Source: Hydractinia symbiolongicarpus (Eukaryota > Cnidaria > Hydrozoa > Anthoathecata > Hydractiniidae). Taken from it: 64,000 nt of DNA. Made by a program: the position numbers and the translations under genes. The notes beneath the pieces are model-generated. The model had not been told where the DNA came from and did not search any database. It worked only from the letters and a program-made list of their open reading frames with translations. The stretch is taken from positions 13,701,351 to 13,765,350 of the forward strand of contig NC_079877.1 in the NCBI RefSeq assembly GCF_029227915.1, in the 5' to 3' direction. The first letter of the stretch is position 1; every line of letters starts with the position of its first letter. Of this stretch, positions 48,311 to 59,700 are shown in pieces.

Positions 48311-50516
48311 TATTTCAAAATTTCTGCATCAAGACAGTAAGAACAAACAAACTATTTGTGAAGAAAAAGAATTTAAGCCGCGAAAACATGATCCAACATT
48401 TTTTTAGGCGCTACGATGACATTAGAACAACCTCTCCCCCCTCTGCGTCTTACCAGCACACGGATGGCTGATCTGACAACAGGGGTGACGTCGTTAGATA
48501 AATCCAAAATGACGGATCCTGGGCCCTAGGTTGGTAATGAAAAAGCTGTAACAGAACTCCGTGATTTTATGCACCACGGTACACAAAGCATAAACAGTAC
48601 CATGTGTCCACTTGTTTTGTGATTCTTCTTCTTTTTTATTTTTTTTATTACTTAAATGTAGCTAGCATCTGTAGCTAGCTTTTCTAATACTAATAATTTA
48701 TGTTTTTGGTAGAGATGAACTTTTTAATCTGTATTTCACATAAGAGGATAAGTAAAAACCTTTTTTTCGTATCTGAAATCTTACAAAAACTCACCCTTAG
48801 ACAAGGTTTGTCTGTTTTTAGTCTGTTAGCCTATTGATCAGTGAAAGTTACTTAGCATGCTCATTTTCACAGCTTTTTAATTTTGAGCTGAGGCGACATG
48901 CTAGGATATCGTTAGATACTTTCGACAACTATATTCTTTCTTTGTTTTGGAATATGTCTACAAAAGTGTTTCCAGTTCCAGGGTACAAGGGTATGGTTCG
49001 AAATAAGGATTTAAGGTTTTTTTGTCTTGTATTGAAAGGGTTAAGTTGCAGTGAATAAATAATTCGAATTATGTTAGCAATAACATACTTGTCAAATGTC
49101 TCACATCCCACAGCACATTAACTTTCTTTCAAATATATTAATAAAATGCTAATTCAACAAAATCTAATACCTATGAAACCTAAACTTTCAGATAAGGAGT
49201 TATTTTCTTGAGTTTCACACAGTGAGGTGAAATTAGTCCAGCTATACACTTCAGCCACTGTAACTTCATTCCTAACAATAAATCAGTTAAATTCGCAAAA
49301 CGAAAATTGACAGTTTTTTGCTGTTGCTGCTGAAAGGTAACATTGGAAAAAAGAACTGAACATAATCTATTGAAAAATAGCTTATTATTATTCATATATT
49401 TACAGGTGTCCTAATCAGGGTTCATAAAAGCAATCCTGGTATCAATAAGGTTCCTGTATATACAAGTATATAATAGATAATGTTAAAAATTTTAAAAATG
49501 ATAAAAAAAATTATTATTTAGACAAAAATTAAATAAACAAAATAGTAGGATAGGCGAATGTGCTGTGATAGATAGTTTCAACACCACACTGAAAAAGACA
49601 TGAAGAGGAAAACCAAAACTGATGGAAAGGCAATCTAAGTGCGCAGAGGTAATTAGATGCGACGCTGTGTGGGAACAAATGTTTTTGTCCAAGATCGCTG
49701 ATTATTTCAGTGTATTCTTTTTCAAAATGTCATCCTCAATCTTTTATGTTCCCCAGAAACTGCTAAAAAGACTTCGTTACTTCCACTTTATCCTCTTCTT
49801 TGTATTACACTTTGGTATTTGTCACTACTTTTTTTGCCCAAAGGTAATTTTATCATCATATTCTAGCATGAAATCAATTATATATATTTCAAATGGGAAA
49901 ATGAGCTACCTGTTTCGGAAATATTTGAGCAAACTTTAAGGCCTGCATATAAGGGACCCAAAGAACCATTTCTGCGGGTCACAAGGGTGAACAGGTTAAT
50001 TAAAAACAAGGTTTGTAAAATGCTGCAACATATTTGGCTTCTAATGGTTACACAAATATTTCTAGATTGCCTTGGAAAGAATTGTTTATATCACCAAAGG
50101 TTTTTATAGGCTTGTGGTGTTTTTAAGGTTAAGAATTTCTCCCGAAATATCAAACAATTTTGTCTTGGAACATCCTAAAATTTTAATTTTCTGTGGTCAC
50201 AATGATAGTAGTGTACGGAATTAACTATATATTGGTAAGGTATGGTATAGTATATATTTTGCCTAAAAATATATACAAGTAAGATGTTGCTATAAGTTAC
50301 AGATACAATTGGCCGGAGAAGACTCTAATTGTCTTATTTATCATCAAGCCTGTAAAAGTTGAGCTATTTACATTTTAATTTTTGATAACAACTAAAACGT
50401 GAAATATAAAAATGTGGAAATGTAAGAACATGTAAATGTGAAAACGTAGTTATATGAATATAAAAACGTATAAATGTAAAAACATATAAATGTAAAATCA
50501 ATCTACTGCATAATGC
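48311..50516. other. Intergenic; no gene recognised
   Basis: AT-rich. Contains a frame at 49622-49939 (+) whose second half, from Met at about 49724, looks like a signal peptide (KLLKRLRYFHFILFFVLHF) with a good donor after it; its phase does not fit the Ig gene downstream. A 75-codon frame at 48834-49058 is unexplained. Confidence 0.35.
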
Positions 50517-50903
50517 TTAAAAAAACTGAGTCATATCATTGTTATTTACAAGGAGGAGGTACTTTACAGCTCTTTTAAAACGTCCCAAACTAATATTTGT
50601 TTTAAATTTTTGGTCTAATAGTCGGTTCCACAGCTGTAGTCCTCTAGTTTTTATGGAATAGCCACTTTCTCTTAGAGTTGTTTTTGGTACAACACAGTTA
50701 TCTTTAGAGTATCTTGTGTCGTATTTATGTTCGATAAAAGACAATTTTTCAGCAAATAATAACAGACAGGAAGTAGTTTTTATCGTAAACATAAAAACTC
50801 AGACCTGCTGGATGTTAAGTTTATAGATGTTTAAAACTTTCAATTCTTATAATAAAGGCTCGCATGATGTGTATGTATCTACACCAAAAACTATCCTACA
50901 AGC

Positions 50904-51261
50904 ATAGATAGATAGATAGATAGATGTGCATATTTTACATGGCTAGCCTCACAAATATCGAGGGATATACCCTGTCTATTATTTCCAGGAGGGGCCATGG
51001 CTTAGATGAAGAGTCCTAGAGAATTTAATGCTCATTTTGAGCGACGCAGACCCAATTAGGGCCCGCGCTCTACTAGACAACTCCCGGCAACATCCAACGG
51101 CCCACACAGTGTGCCATCTTCCCAATTTCCCTCACATGGCTTGGGTTAACCCGGGGCTATGGTAACATTCACTCGCCCATGTGGAATCGCCGTCAAGAGG
51201 AATCGAACCACGGTCTCCCGCACAGAGTACGAGAGCTATAACCACTAATCTACGGCGCCAC
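50904..51261 (-). mobile_element. tRNA-derived SINE, copy B (full length, youngest looking)
   Basis: Read on the minus strand, the head GGCGCCGTAGATTAGTGGTT begins at about 51260 with an intact B box GGTTCGATTCC. The body is close to copy A and it ends in a (TAGA)n tail at 50904-50922. Inserted into the old LINE. Confidence 0.9.
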
Positions 51262-51447
51262 AATCTCTCTAAAGCATGATTCTGTTTACTGTAGAGCTAC
51301 TCAGCTTAGACTTGTTCGTGCTTGCCCATACAATATTACAATATGTTGGGTAACTATGTGCAAAAGAAAAACATAAGTTCTTTAAAGATGTAAAATTCAA
51401 AAAAGGTTTAGCTTTATAAATTAATCCGATATTTTCAGTGTGTATAG

Positions 51448-52378
51448 TGGAAAAAAGGACTAGAAGAGAAAGGGCTGAAGGTAAACACAGCAAAGTCTAA
51501 AGTCATGATAAGTAGCATTGCAGCCAAGTGTGACCTTGTAGTTGGAAAGTGGCCTTGTGGAGTTTGCAGGAAAGGGGTTGGTAGTAACTCAATTTTTTGT
51601 CAGACTTGCAAGCATTGGGTACATAAGAAGTGCAGTAGTATTAGTGGAAGGTTAAGAGCTGGCATACAGTTTGTATGCAAGCGTTGCAAAGGTGAGATTA
51701 TAGAGAATGAAGTATTTCCAGCTTTAATGATGTACAACAGTGGCTCGTTAGAGATAGTTAAGAACTTCTGTTACTTAGGTGATATGTTGGGCAGTGAAGG
51801 GGGTGTTGGAAGAAGTGTTACTTGCAGGATAGGTTCTGCTTGGAAAAAGTTTAGAGAGTTACTTCCTTTATTGACTAGCAGAGTCCCGTCAATTGAGGTA
51901 AAAGGTAGGTTGTATGAGGCCTGTGTAAGAAGTGTCATGTTGTACGGTAGTGAGACATGGGCAGTGAAGCAGGAAGATCTTGACAGTTTAGAAAGGAATG
52001 ATATGAGAATGGTTAGGTGGATGTGTAATGCCAGTCTGAGAGACAGAAAGGGTTCAGATGAGCTAAGAAGCAGGCTAAGTCTCCGTAGAATTAAAGATGT
52101 TATCCAGATAAGAAGATTGAATTGGCTGGGGCACTTGGAAAGAATGGAGGAGGATAATTGGGTAAGTAAGTGTAGAGACTTGATAGTTCCTGGGGAAAAG
52201 CCCAGAGGCAGACCGAGAAAGACTTGGCAGGAGGTTATAAGGACACACTTGATAGAGAGGAAGTTGAGTTTAGATCTAACACAGTCTAGATCAGATTGGA
52301 AGAGGGTCATTAATATACCCCGTCCAACCCATGCTAGCATGGAAAACGGACGTTAAGCCGATGATGATGATGATGTAT
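51448..52378 (+). mobile_element. 5'-truncated LINE with PHD-like zinc motif in the RT C-terminus
   Basis: Starts abruptly inside the RT (KGLEEKGLKVNTAKSKVM) and has one open frame to the stop at 52356. A PHD-like cysteine block follows (CGVCRKGVGSNSIFCQTC, then HWVHKKCSS and CKRC), then the thumb and C-terminal part with NFCYLGDMLG, VMLYGSETWAVK, LNWLGHLERM and PRGRPRKTWQEVI. The 3' end has the palindrome CCATGCTAGCATGG and a (GATGAT)n tail. The word TGTATA occurs at both borders (about 51440 and 52374), a possible short target duplication. The undamaged frame suggests a fairly recent insertion. Fragments of the same family lie at 11.0, 12.1 and 17.4 kb. Confidence 0.9.
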
Positions 52379-52500
52379 ATGTTGTTTCCATGTTAGATTC
52401 TCATCTAACAAAACACCTAAAAAATTCATTAAAGTGAAACCAGGATTGTGTTTCAATTTTGATATTAGGACAGTGTGCAAGGGAACAAACATTGTCCCAA

Positions 52501-53717
52501 AATCTAAAGTAAAAAAGAGACTGGGGAATAGGAATATACATATTTAAAATAAGATTATATATATAAACGATTATATTATACAATATTTCTGATTTTAAAA
52601 GTTAAAGCCACAATATTCCTAAAATTTAATGCACACTTTTTTCATGAGAGCCAAAAAAATCTGTTTTTCAGGGGGCTGTTCTTACTTTCCAAGCTTTTTC
52701 AGCCCAGTAGTATAAGAACATAACCTCCAATATCATTTCCAGTATGTGTTGTCTCTTTTTCCAAATTCTGCTGGATGTTCATCCCACTTTCCTAGAGAAA
52801 CAGCAGGCGCTTGTTGGAAGTTCTCACATCAATATGAATATTACTTTACAGTGGCATAGATGAGAAAAAAAACAATTAAAAAATACTAGTGTTAACTTCA
52901 AGAGAATTCATATTCTGGAATGATCGTTTCTTATGGCAAATCAAGTTGCTTTAGTTTATAACTAATGATTTGAGGTCCAGGTTCTTATAAAAAAAATAAT
53001 GCATGTATATTCTGTGTACTTTATAGAATCTTTTTTTCTACAAAACTATACCTTTAAATAATTATAACTTTCCTCAGTCTTGTTTTCTTGGTTAATCTCA
53101 CCCCATACAATATCCCTTATCAGTGTGCTCATTTTTCTGACTTCTCGCGGCAGATTAGGAAATTATCTCTATTATCTCCATATCTAGATATAAAAAAACA
53201 ACAGACTTTGGAAAGATGTAGTCTGACAACCTACACAGCAGTGAAAGTAACAATCATTTCTAAGTTTTCAAAGGTTCAGCTTTTACACAATCTACATTGT
53301 CTTTTGTCAAAATCGCTGACTGATCACATTTGCTTTCTAACCTGGGTATACCTTTTGTTTACAGTTTTTATGAATCCGCTGAATTAGGTCATTTCCAGGA
53401 GGAAAATCACAATTACTACTAGAACATGTCAAAAGTGAATGCAATATTTCTAAGTTATATTAATAAATTATGCAAAATAACTATCTACCAAATATTATCT
53501 ACCATATGAGGCAAAGTTTTTCTTATGTGGAAGGTAACCTTAAAACAGGGAAAAAAAGATTTAGTTTTTTTTTTTTAAAAAAAAGAACACCTTTGTAGCA
53601 CTTAATCCTTTTTCATTTTTAGGGTGTGAAAATCCTAATCTAAAAAAACAGGTAGTGATTTTCAGTTCAAAAAATAAGTTTCCAATATGTCAATATGTTT
53701 TTTTGTTTATATTTTAG
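52501..53717. other. Upstream region of the Ig gene; signal-peptide exon not located
   Basis: AT-rich with no confident exon. A secreted or membrane Ig protein needs a leader; either it lies here or further left as a phase-1 exon, or translation begins at Met 53687, where MSICFFVYILASDA reads straight into the first domain. Confidence 0.35.
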
Positions 53718-56700
53718 CATCTGATGCTGCAAATGTTCCATTTGAAACAACCCCAAAGGCCATCGAGTATGGAAGTTGTGGAACAGACAAGGAATTAATT
53801 TGGAAATATGATAGTAATTTGATCTTACAGAAGAAAACTTGGTACATTGTTGAAGATTCAGTAATAAAGGAACAGATTGCTTTTGAAGACAATTCAACAC
53901 TATTATTTACTATCAATCGAGGTGCATCATACCCACCAGCATCTGAAGGACGATTACAATATGTGGAAAATGCTGGCATTAAGATAAGTAATTTAAAAAA
54001 TGGAGATGAAGGTATTATTAGGGTTGAAGTGGATTATGAAAACCTTGACCTTTCTACAAAAGATACTCAGTTAAAAGTTTACGGTAATATTTGTTTTTAT
54101 AACTTTTTTATGATATATTTTTACACATATTTAAATATCTCTTATTACACAGATAAAATTATATTTACAAATGACCTTTCGCACACACCCTGACACACAT
54201 AAAAATTTCTTTTGGAATTTCTTTTTATTTTCGAATTATCTAAGATTTAAGTATTTAAAGCAGACCAAATTATGATATCCTAAAATGTTTATTTATAGTT
54301 AAAAATGAGATCATTATTAACCTTCCAAACTTCTCTGTAAAGATATCATCAGGAGTATAATTTCACACTGCAAAATTTATTTTAATATTATATAACTTTG
54401 CAAGATATTCACAGAATGAATTTATGCCTACCACTTTTTTCGTCATCAATATATCTATAGTTAGTATTGTAAAGTTAGATAGAAATCTCTAAAGCTAAAA
54501 CTTAAGAATGAAAATGTTTTTAAAGGGTTGCAAATATTTAATTTAAGTAACTTAGTAATAAATAAACTATTTATCTTCTACAACATACAAAAATATCATT
54601 TTTGTTACACAAGTATAACCAAAAAATTTTCTAGGCCATCATTTTACTCTTGTTTGATGCAAACTGTATAATTCCTTAAGAAATAAAACCACCGTCTTAC
54701 AATAAACTCAAACAAATATAATTTAACACAATATATATAATATAATATATATATATATATAAATTGGGTGCACTTCTACGTCCATTGTTGTGCAATTTCC
54801 TACAGCCAACACTATTCCATGCAGAATAATTTTCCTCATTTTTTTTTATTGTACAGCTTTGCTATCCTTATGTCTTTTTACGTTACTATTCTTGTACTTG
54901 TGTTTGCTGTAACTTTATTTTTAAATTTACAGCTGATTTTATGAGCTCTACCAGGCTTTTATTCTAACGTCTTTTATGACCTTCCACCAACAATTTTATG
55001 GTACAAAAATATGTCCACAATGTAATAAATTTGTTATTTTAACACCTAAATATAACAAAGAAAATGGAAAAATCATATATCTTTATTGATATATAAATAT
55101 ATATATTATATTTATTTAATTTATTTTTTTAGCGTTTCCACAAAGTCTCAGCCCATATCTGAACAATCCAACAAGTGCTACATTGGGGGATCTTTTAAAG
55201 ACCTTTATATGCAATATTTCTAGCAGCCCAGCAGCCACAATTAAATGGTATAAAGATGGTATAGAATTGATTAATGGCACCACTGGTAACATTACTCAAA
55301 AATTATACACTGCTAATCGAATAGCAGGATGCTCTGTTAATGTGGTGGAATCAACTTTAAGCATTTTTAATGTTGCTGTGTCACATGCTGGCAATATAAC
55401 ATGCAGTGCAGTTGCCACCACTGATACTGATCTTGTTTTCAATCAATCCACCCTATTTATTGTGGAATGTATGTTATAGTTATGTTATAGCTATATTTGC
55501 ACAATTAAATTTTCATCTTGTGTTGACAAATGTCAAAATCTCAGGATATTTTTATTACGTATAATATTTAAAAAGTGTCGCAATGTTTATCTCATTTAGT
55601 TTGCATAAATTCTAAGAATAATATGTGTTGATATGATATCCAATCAGTCAAAATTAGATTTTCTCAGTGTAGCTTTCGTTATTACATTTAAGATAACATT
55701 GCTATGCAGTAACTACCACATTTATCCAATCAAGTTTTCTCACTTCAAAAATGTTCAGAGAGATAAAAAGAATTTAATCTGTAGTGTTGTTTAATGTTTA
55801 GATGCCCCAGGAGCTATCAATCAAACTCAATTGTCGCTAACACCATCAAGCATCAAAGCAGGAGACACAACAGTAATTAGCTGTTTAGCATACTCTATAC
55901 CAGACCCCAGTTATGAGATTTGGAGAGGTGGAGTTATGCTTGCGTCAGGTTTACCAGCAAGTGGTATTCCTTTCACTTACACAACTAATCCTCTTAGTTT
56001 TTATGATGATGGCAATTACACTTGTAAGGCAACCAATACTCATGGAAATGATATAAAGAATATTGCCCTGAATATTACTGGTAAGTTCTTTGCAAAAATA
56101 GAAATCACAGTATATTGCATATCTGTCGTTGTCAAAGTGATATGGCATTAAAAGAAACACAAGGTATAAAATAATATTGGACTTGTATTAGGGAGATTAA
56201 AAGGTTGGTTAACAAGTCTTTTTAAATTTTTTAAAAGAGCTTTTCGTTCTCAAGACATTCACATTTAAAGAATTTCAAATTTAATTATGCTGCATAAATT
56301 ATATTGTTATTATATTTAAGTAACAGTATAGTTTTTGACATTTTCTGTAATCAGTAATTTTAGACCTAGTAAGCGATGTGCATTCAAACTTTATCAATGC
56401 ATAGATATTACAAAATTGAATTGATTTACGCCCTCGTTTGCTCATCCCAGACCTTAATTCCAGAATTGTTTCCACAACATCCCGTGAAAAAAACATGCAA
56501 TAACTGATTTATACAGCATTACACAATAACAATGCCGTACCTTCACAAAAATAAACAGATTGAATGTCCACATTTTTGTGAAGGAGTTACAAAAAAACAT
56601 TTCAAAGCATATGTAAATAAAATTTTACAAATTCTTCAAGTTATCAATGTTCCTTGAATGTTATAATGCATGTGAAACATTGCCTCACTTGTTAAATGTT

Positions 56701-59700
56701 TTTTTAAATGGTTTATTTACCTTTACCCTAATAATGGCTAATCATCAGAGGAAGGTAGCTGTGAGAGCAAATATTTTTTTATTATTATCCTTCCTGTATG
56801 ATTTCATTAAGTTCTCCAAATAGACCTTTTTTAAAAAGCAAATAAAGACACAACAAATATCACCTATTTTAAAGCAACTCTAGTGGGATATACACAGGAA
56901 GGAACAAAAATTTAATCACTTGCAGATCAACTATTTAAATATATTTAAAATATTAAACTGGATAGGAAAATTCACATCACCACATACCTTGATAAAATTT
57001 AAACAGCACATCATTTTTTCTAATTCATGATGTCATGCATTAATTAGCATAATTATCAAAACTTATTAGCCAAAAATCGCGAGAACCGATTAAGATTTCC
57101 CCCCAAAAATAAAAAGATTCATGTACAAAATTTTAAGCTCTTTCATATGAATCCAACATGTTTTTTACAGGAGGTAAGCTTTAAAGCCAGTCTAATGAAC
57201 TATGATGTTTTGTATTGCCTAGAACTGCCATTATGGATTGTTTTAATACAACTAAACTAATACACTCTTCCGTAAACCAATATGTGTAATTATTTCTAAA
57301 ATAGCTCATACCTCAAATGAAAGAACTTAGTCTTTTTGTATTTTTAAATATCACTTCACATTTATAACATTTGAAGCTGTGTTATTTTACAGGCTAAAAT
57401 ATTGGGCCAAAGTTGACATTCTAATTTATGTGTGATTTTTAAATAAGATTTTATTTTTTTTCAAACGAAGGTAAATTAAACAAAAGATCAATCAATTAAT
57501 AAATCAATCAATCAAAAATATACCTTTGTTAAACCTTGGTATTTATTAACATAGAGTGCTCCACAGCTAAGCATATTAATAACGTCTGAATGTTTATACC
57601 ACTTGCCCAAAAATTTAAATTTATGCTCTTTATGTAAATTGACACAATAAACATTTATTTAAAATAATGTCTTTACAGGATGACCTTTTTCATCCAAATT
57701 ACAACAAACATGGAAAAATACATCTTTTAAGGTAGAAATTTTCGCAAAATTAATTTTTAAGATTCTGCGAAATCTGAATCTTTGATTTTACGCCGCAAAT
57801 ATTTGAAATTTAATATAAGAACAGAACAAGAATAAAGCTTAACAAGTGAAATAATAAGAACACCTAAGGCTGAAGTCATATAAAAAAGGTGTATTGATTC
57901 TTTCTTTCATTCATTCATCCATTCATTTATTTATTCACTCATTCATTCTTTTTATTGTTATTTATTTAAAATAATGTTTTTACAGGATGGCCTATTCAGT
58001 ATGACATATAAAAATACATTCTGTACTGCCATCTATTAGGGTCCTGTTTGGAAAAAATAAAAAATAAAAGTATATATGATTATATATAAATATCAACACT
58101 TTAAAAAATGTCATGCTAAAAACTAACTGACAAAAGGGAAACAGAGAAAGTATGCATGCCATAGAAGTCGTAAAGTGGGTGAGAAAAACTAAAACCGCAA
58201 TAGACTCCGTTAAAAAGGTGAAAGCAAACGACATCCTTGTCTGATGAAAACAGTTATAAATTGTAAAAACAAATAAATTAATATTGTGTATGCATGTTAA
58301 AAGTCAAAAAGAGCCACTGAAAATAAAGGAAGCCTAGACAGCCATGGATTAAACAGTGGGTAGAACATGTCGCAAAAAAGTTTGGAAAAACTAAATTACT
58401 TAAAATGCCCAGATAATTTTTCTTAAAAAGTAGTTATATTATTATCGTTTAAAATGTCTCTTGGCAAGGTGTTATATATTTTACTTGCCATAAACTTAAA
58501 TGCATGACGGCCATAATCTGTGCGAATTGCAGGAAGCTGTAGCAACGAATTCGCATTTCTGGTGCTATGGCTGTGGTTCATTAATACAAAATAGTCATTA
58601 AAGTTCTCACATAATATACTATCTATACTTTTTCATACCAGAAGACAACAGTTCTTTTTTATGGTATTCTCGATCGAACAAATGTTCAGGGATGGCACAA
58701 TTTTTCGTGCACAGTTATCGATTGTCTGAAGCCTTTTTCGTTAAGTACATGTCAAGTTGAGGTTAGTCATTCTGCTGTATGTCATCACAGGTACAATCAT
58801 GGTCTGGTAAATTGCTTTTGTAGCTTTAACTGTGAGTAATGATCTAATTTTAAGTAGCAGATGTAATCGAGATGTCGTTTTTTTTGTATGACAAGTTGAA
58901 ATCTTCATTGAGGTTGAGCGACGTATTTAATTTGGTTTCAAGGAACTTATAATGAGTAACTGTATTGACAATTTAATTACGGTATTTGATGCATAAAGGT
59001 TTCGTTAGTTTCTTCAGGTTTTGAGGTGTACCAAAGAGCATTGCCCCAGTTTTCCCTTTTTTCCATGTTAAGTATGAGTTTGTTACCATAATACCATCTT
59101 GATATTTCATTCATGTCTTGATTAAGTTCTGCTTCAATAACGTCGAGTGTTTTTCCTCCACAGAACAAAACAGTATCATCTGTGTATTTGATGATTTCAG
59201 AATGTTTCAAGTTGTCAGCAAGATCGTTGAAATACAACAAAAACAACAGTGGACCTAAAATTGTACCCTGGGGTACACCAACAGTGAGGTACTCCTTTCT
59301 CGAAAGTACACCATTATAGACAACAAACTGTTCATGTCCAAACAAGTAGTCAGTGAACCATAAAAGATCATTTTCTCATATACCATAAGCAGTAAGCTTT
59401 GACAAGAGTTTGCTATGGCTTAACGTATCGAATGCTTTACTTAAATCTATATAAACCGCTCTGATAATTTCTCCTCTGTCTACATGATGTCTTATACTAT
59501 CAGTGAAAGATATGGTTGCCAGATTGGTGGATCTTCTCGCTCTGAAACCATATTCATTGTTATGGAGAAGGTTGTTCATTTCAAGATAATTAATCAATTG
59601 ACCATGTACTATTTTCTCAATCATTTTAGCTACCGCTGGTATTACAGAAATGGGTGGATAGTTGTTGAAGTTACTTTTCGGTCCACTTTTGTATACAGGT

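Larger units (their letters stand above)
50517..52500 (-). pseudogene. Old LINE reverse-transcriptase fragment split by two later insertions
   Basis: Minus strand. The piece at about 52430-52378 encodes NFLGVLLDENLTWKQHI. The next piece, after a plus-strand LINE, resumes at about 51447 with HTENIGLIYKAKPFLN and YCNIVWASTNKSKL. The last piece, after a SINE, spans about 50890-50517 with HKYDTRYSKDNCVVPK and RGLQLWNRLL. In order these are the expected C-terminal RT segments. The element was therefore present before both insertions. Confidence 0.82.

Noticed and set aside
49622-49844. Signal-peptide exon for the Ig gene (KLLKRLRYFHFILFF region followed by a donor)
   Set aside because: The donor leaves phase 0, whereas the first Ig exon needs phase 1; joining them gives an early stop.
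51771-52340. 189-codon frame on the minus strand
   Set aside because: Antisense shadow of the plus-strand LINE reverse transcriptase.
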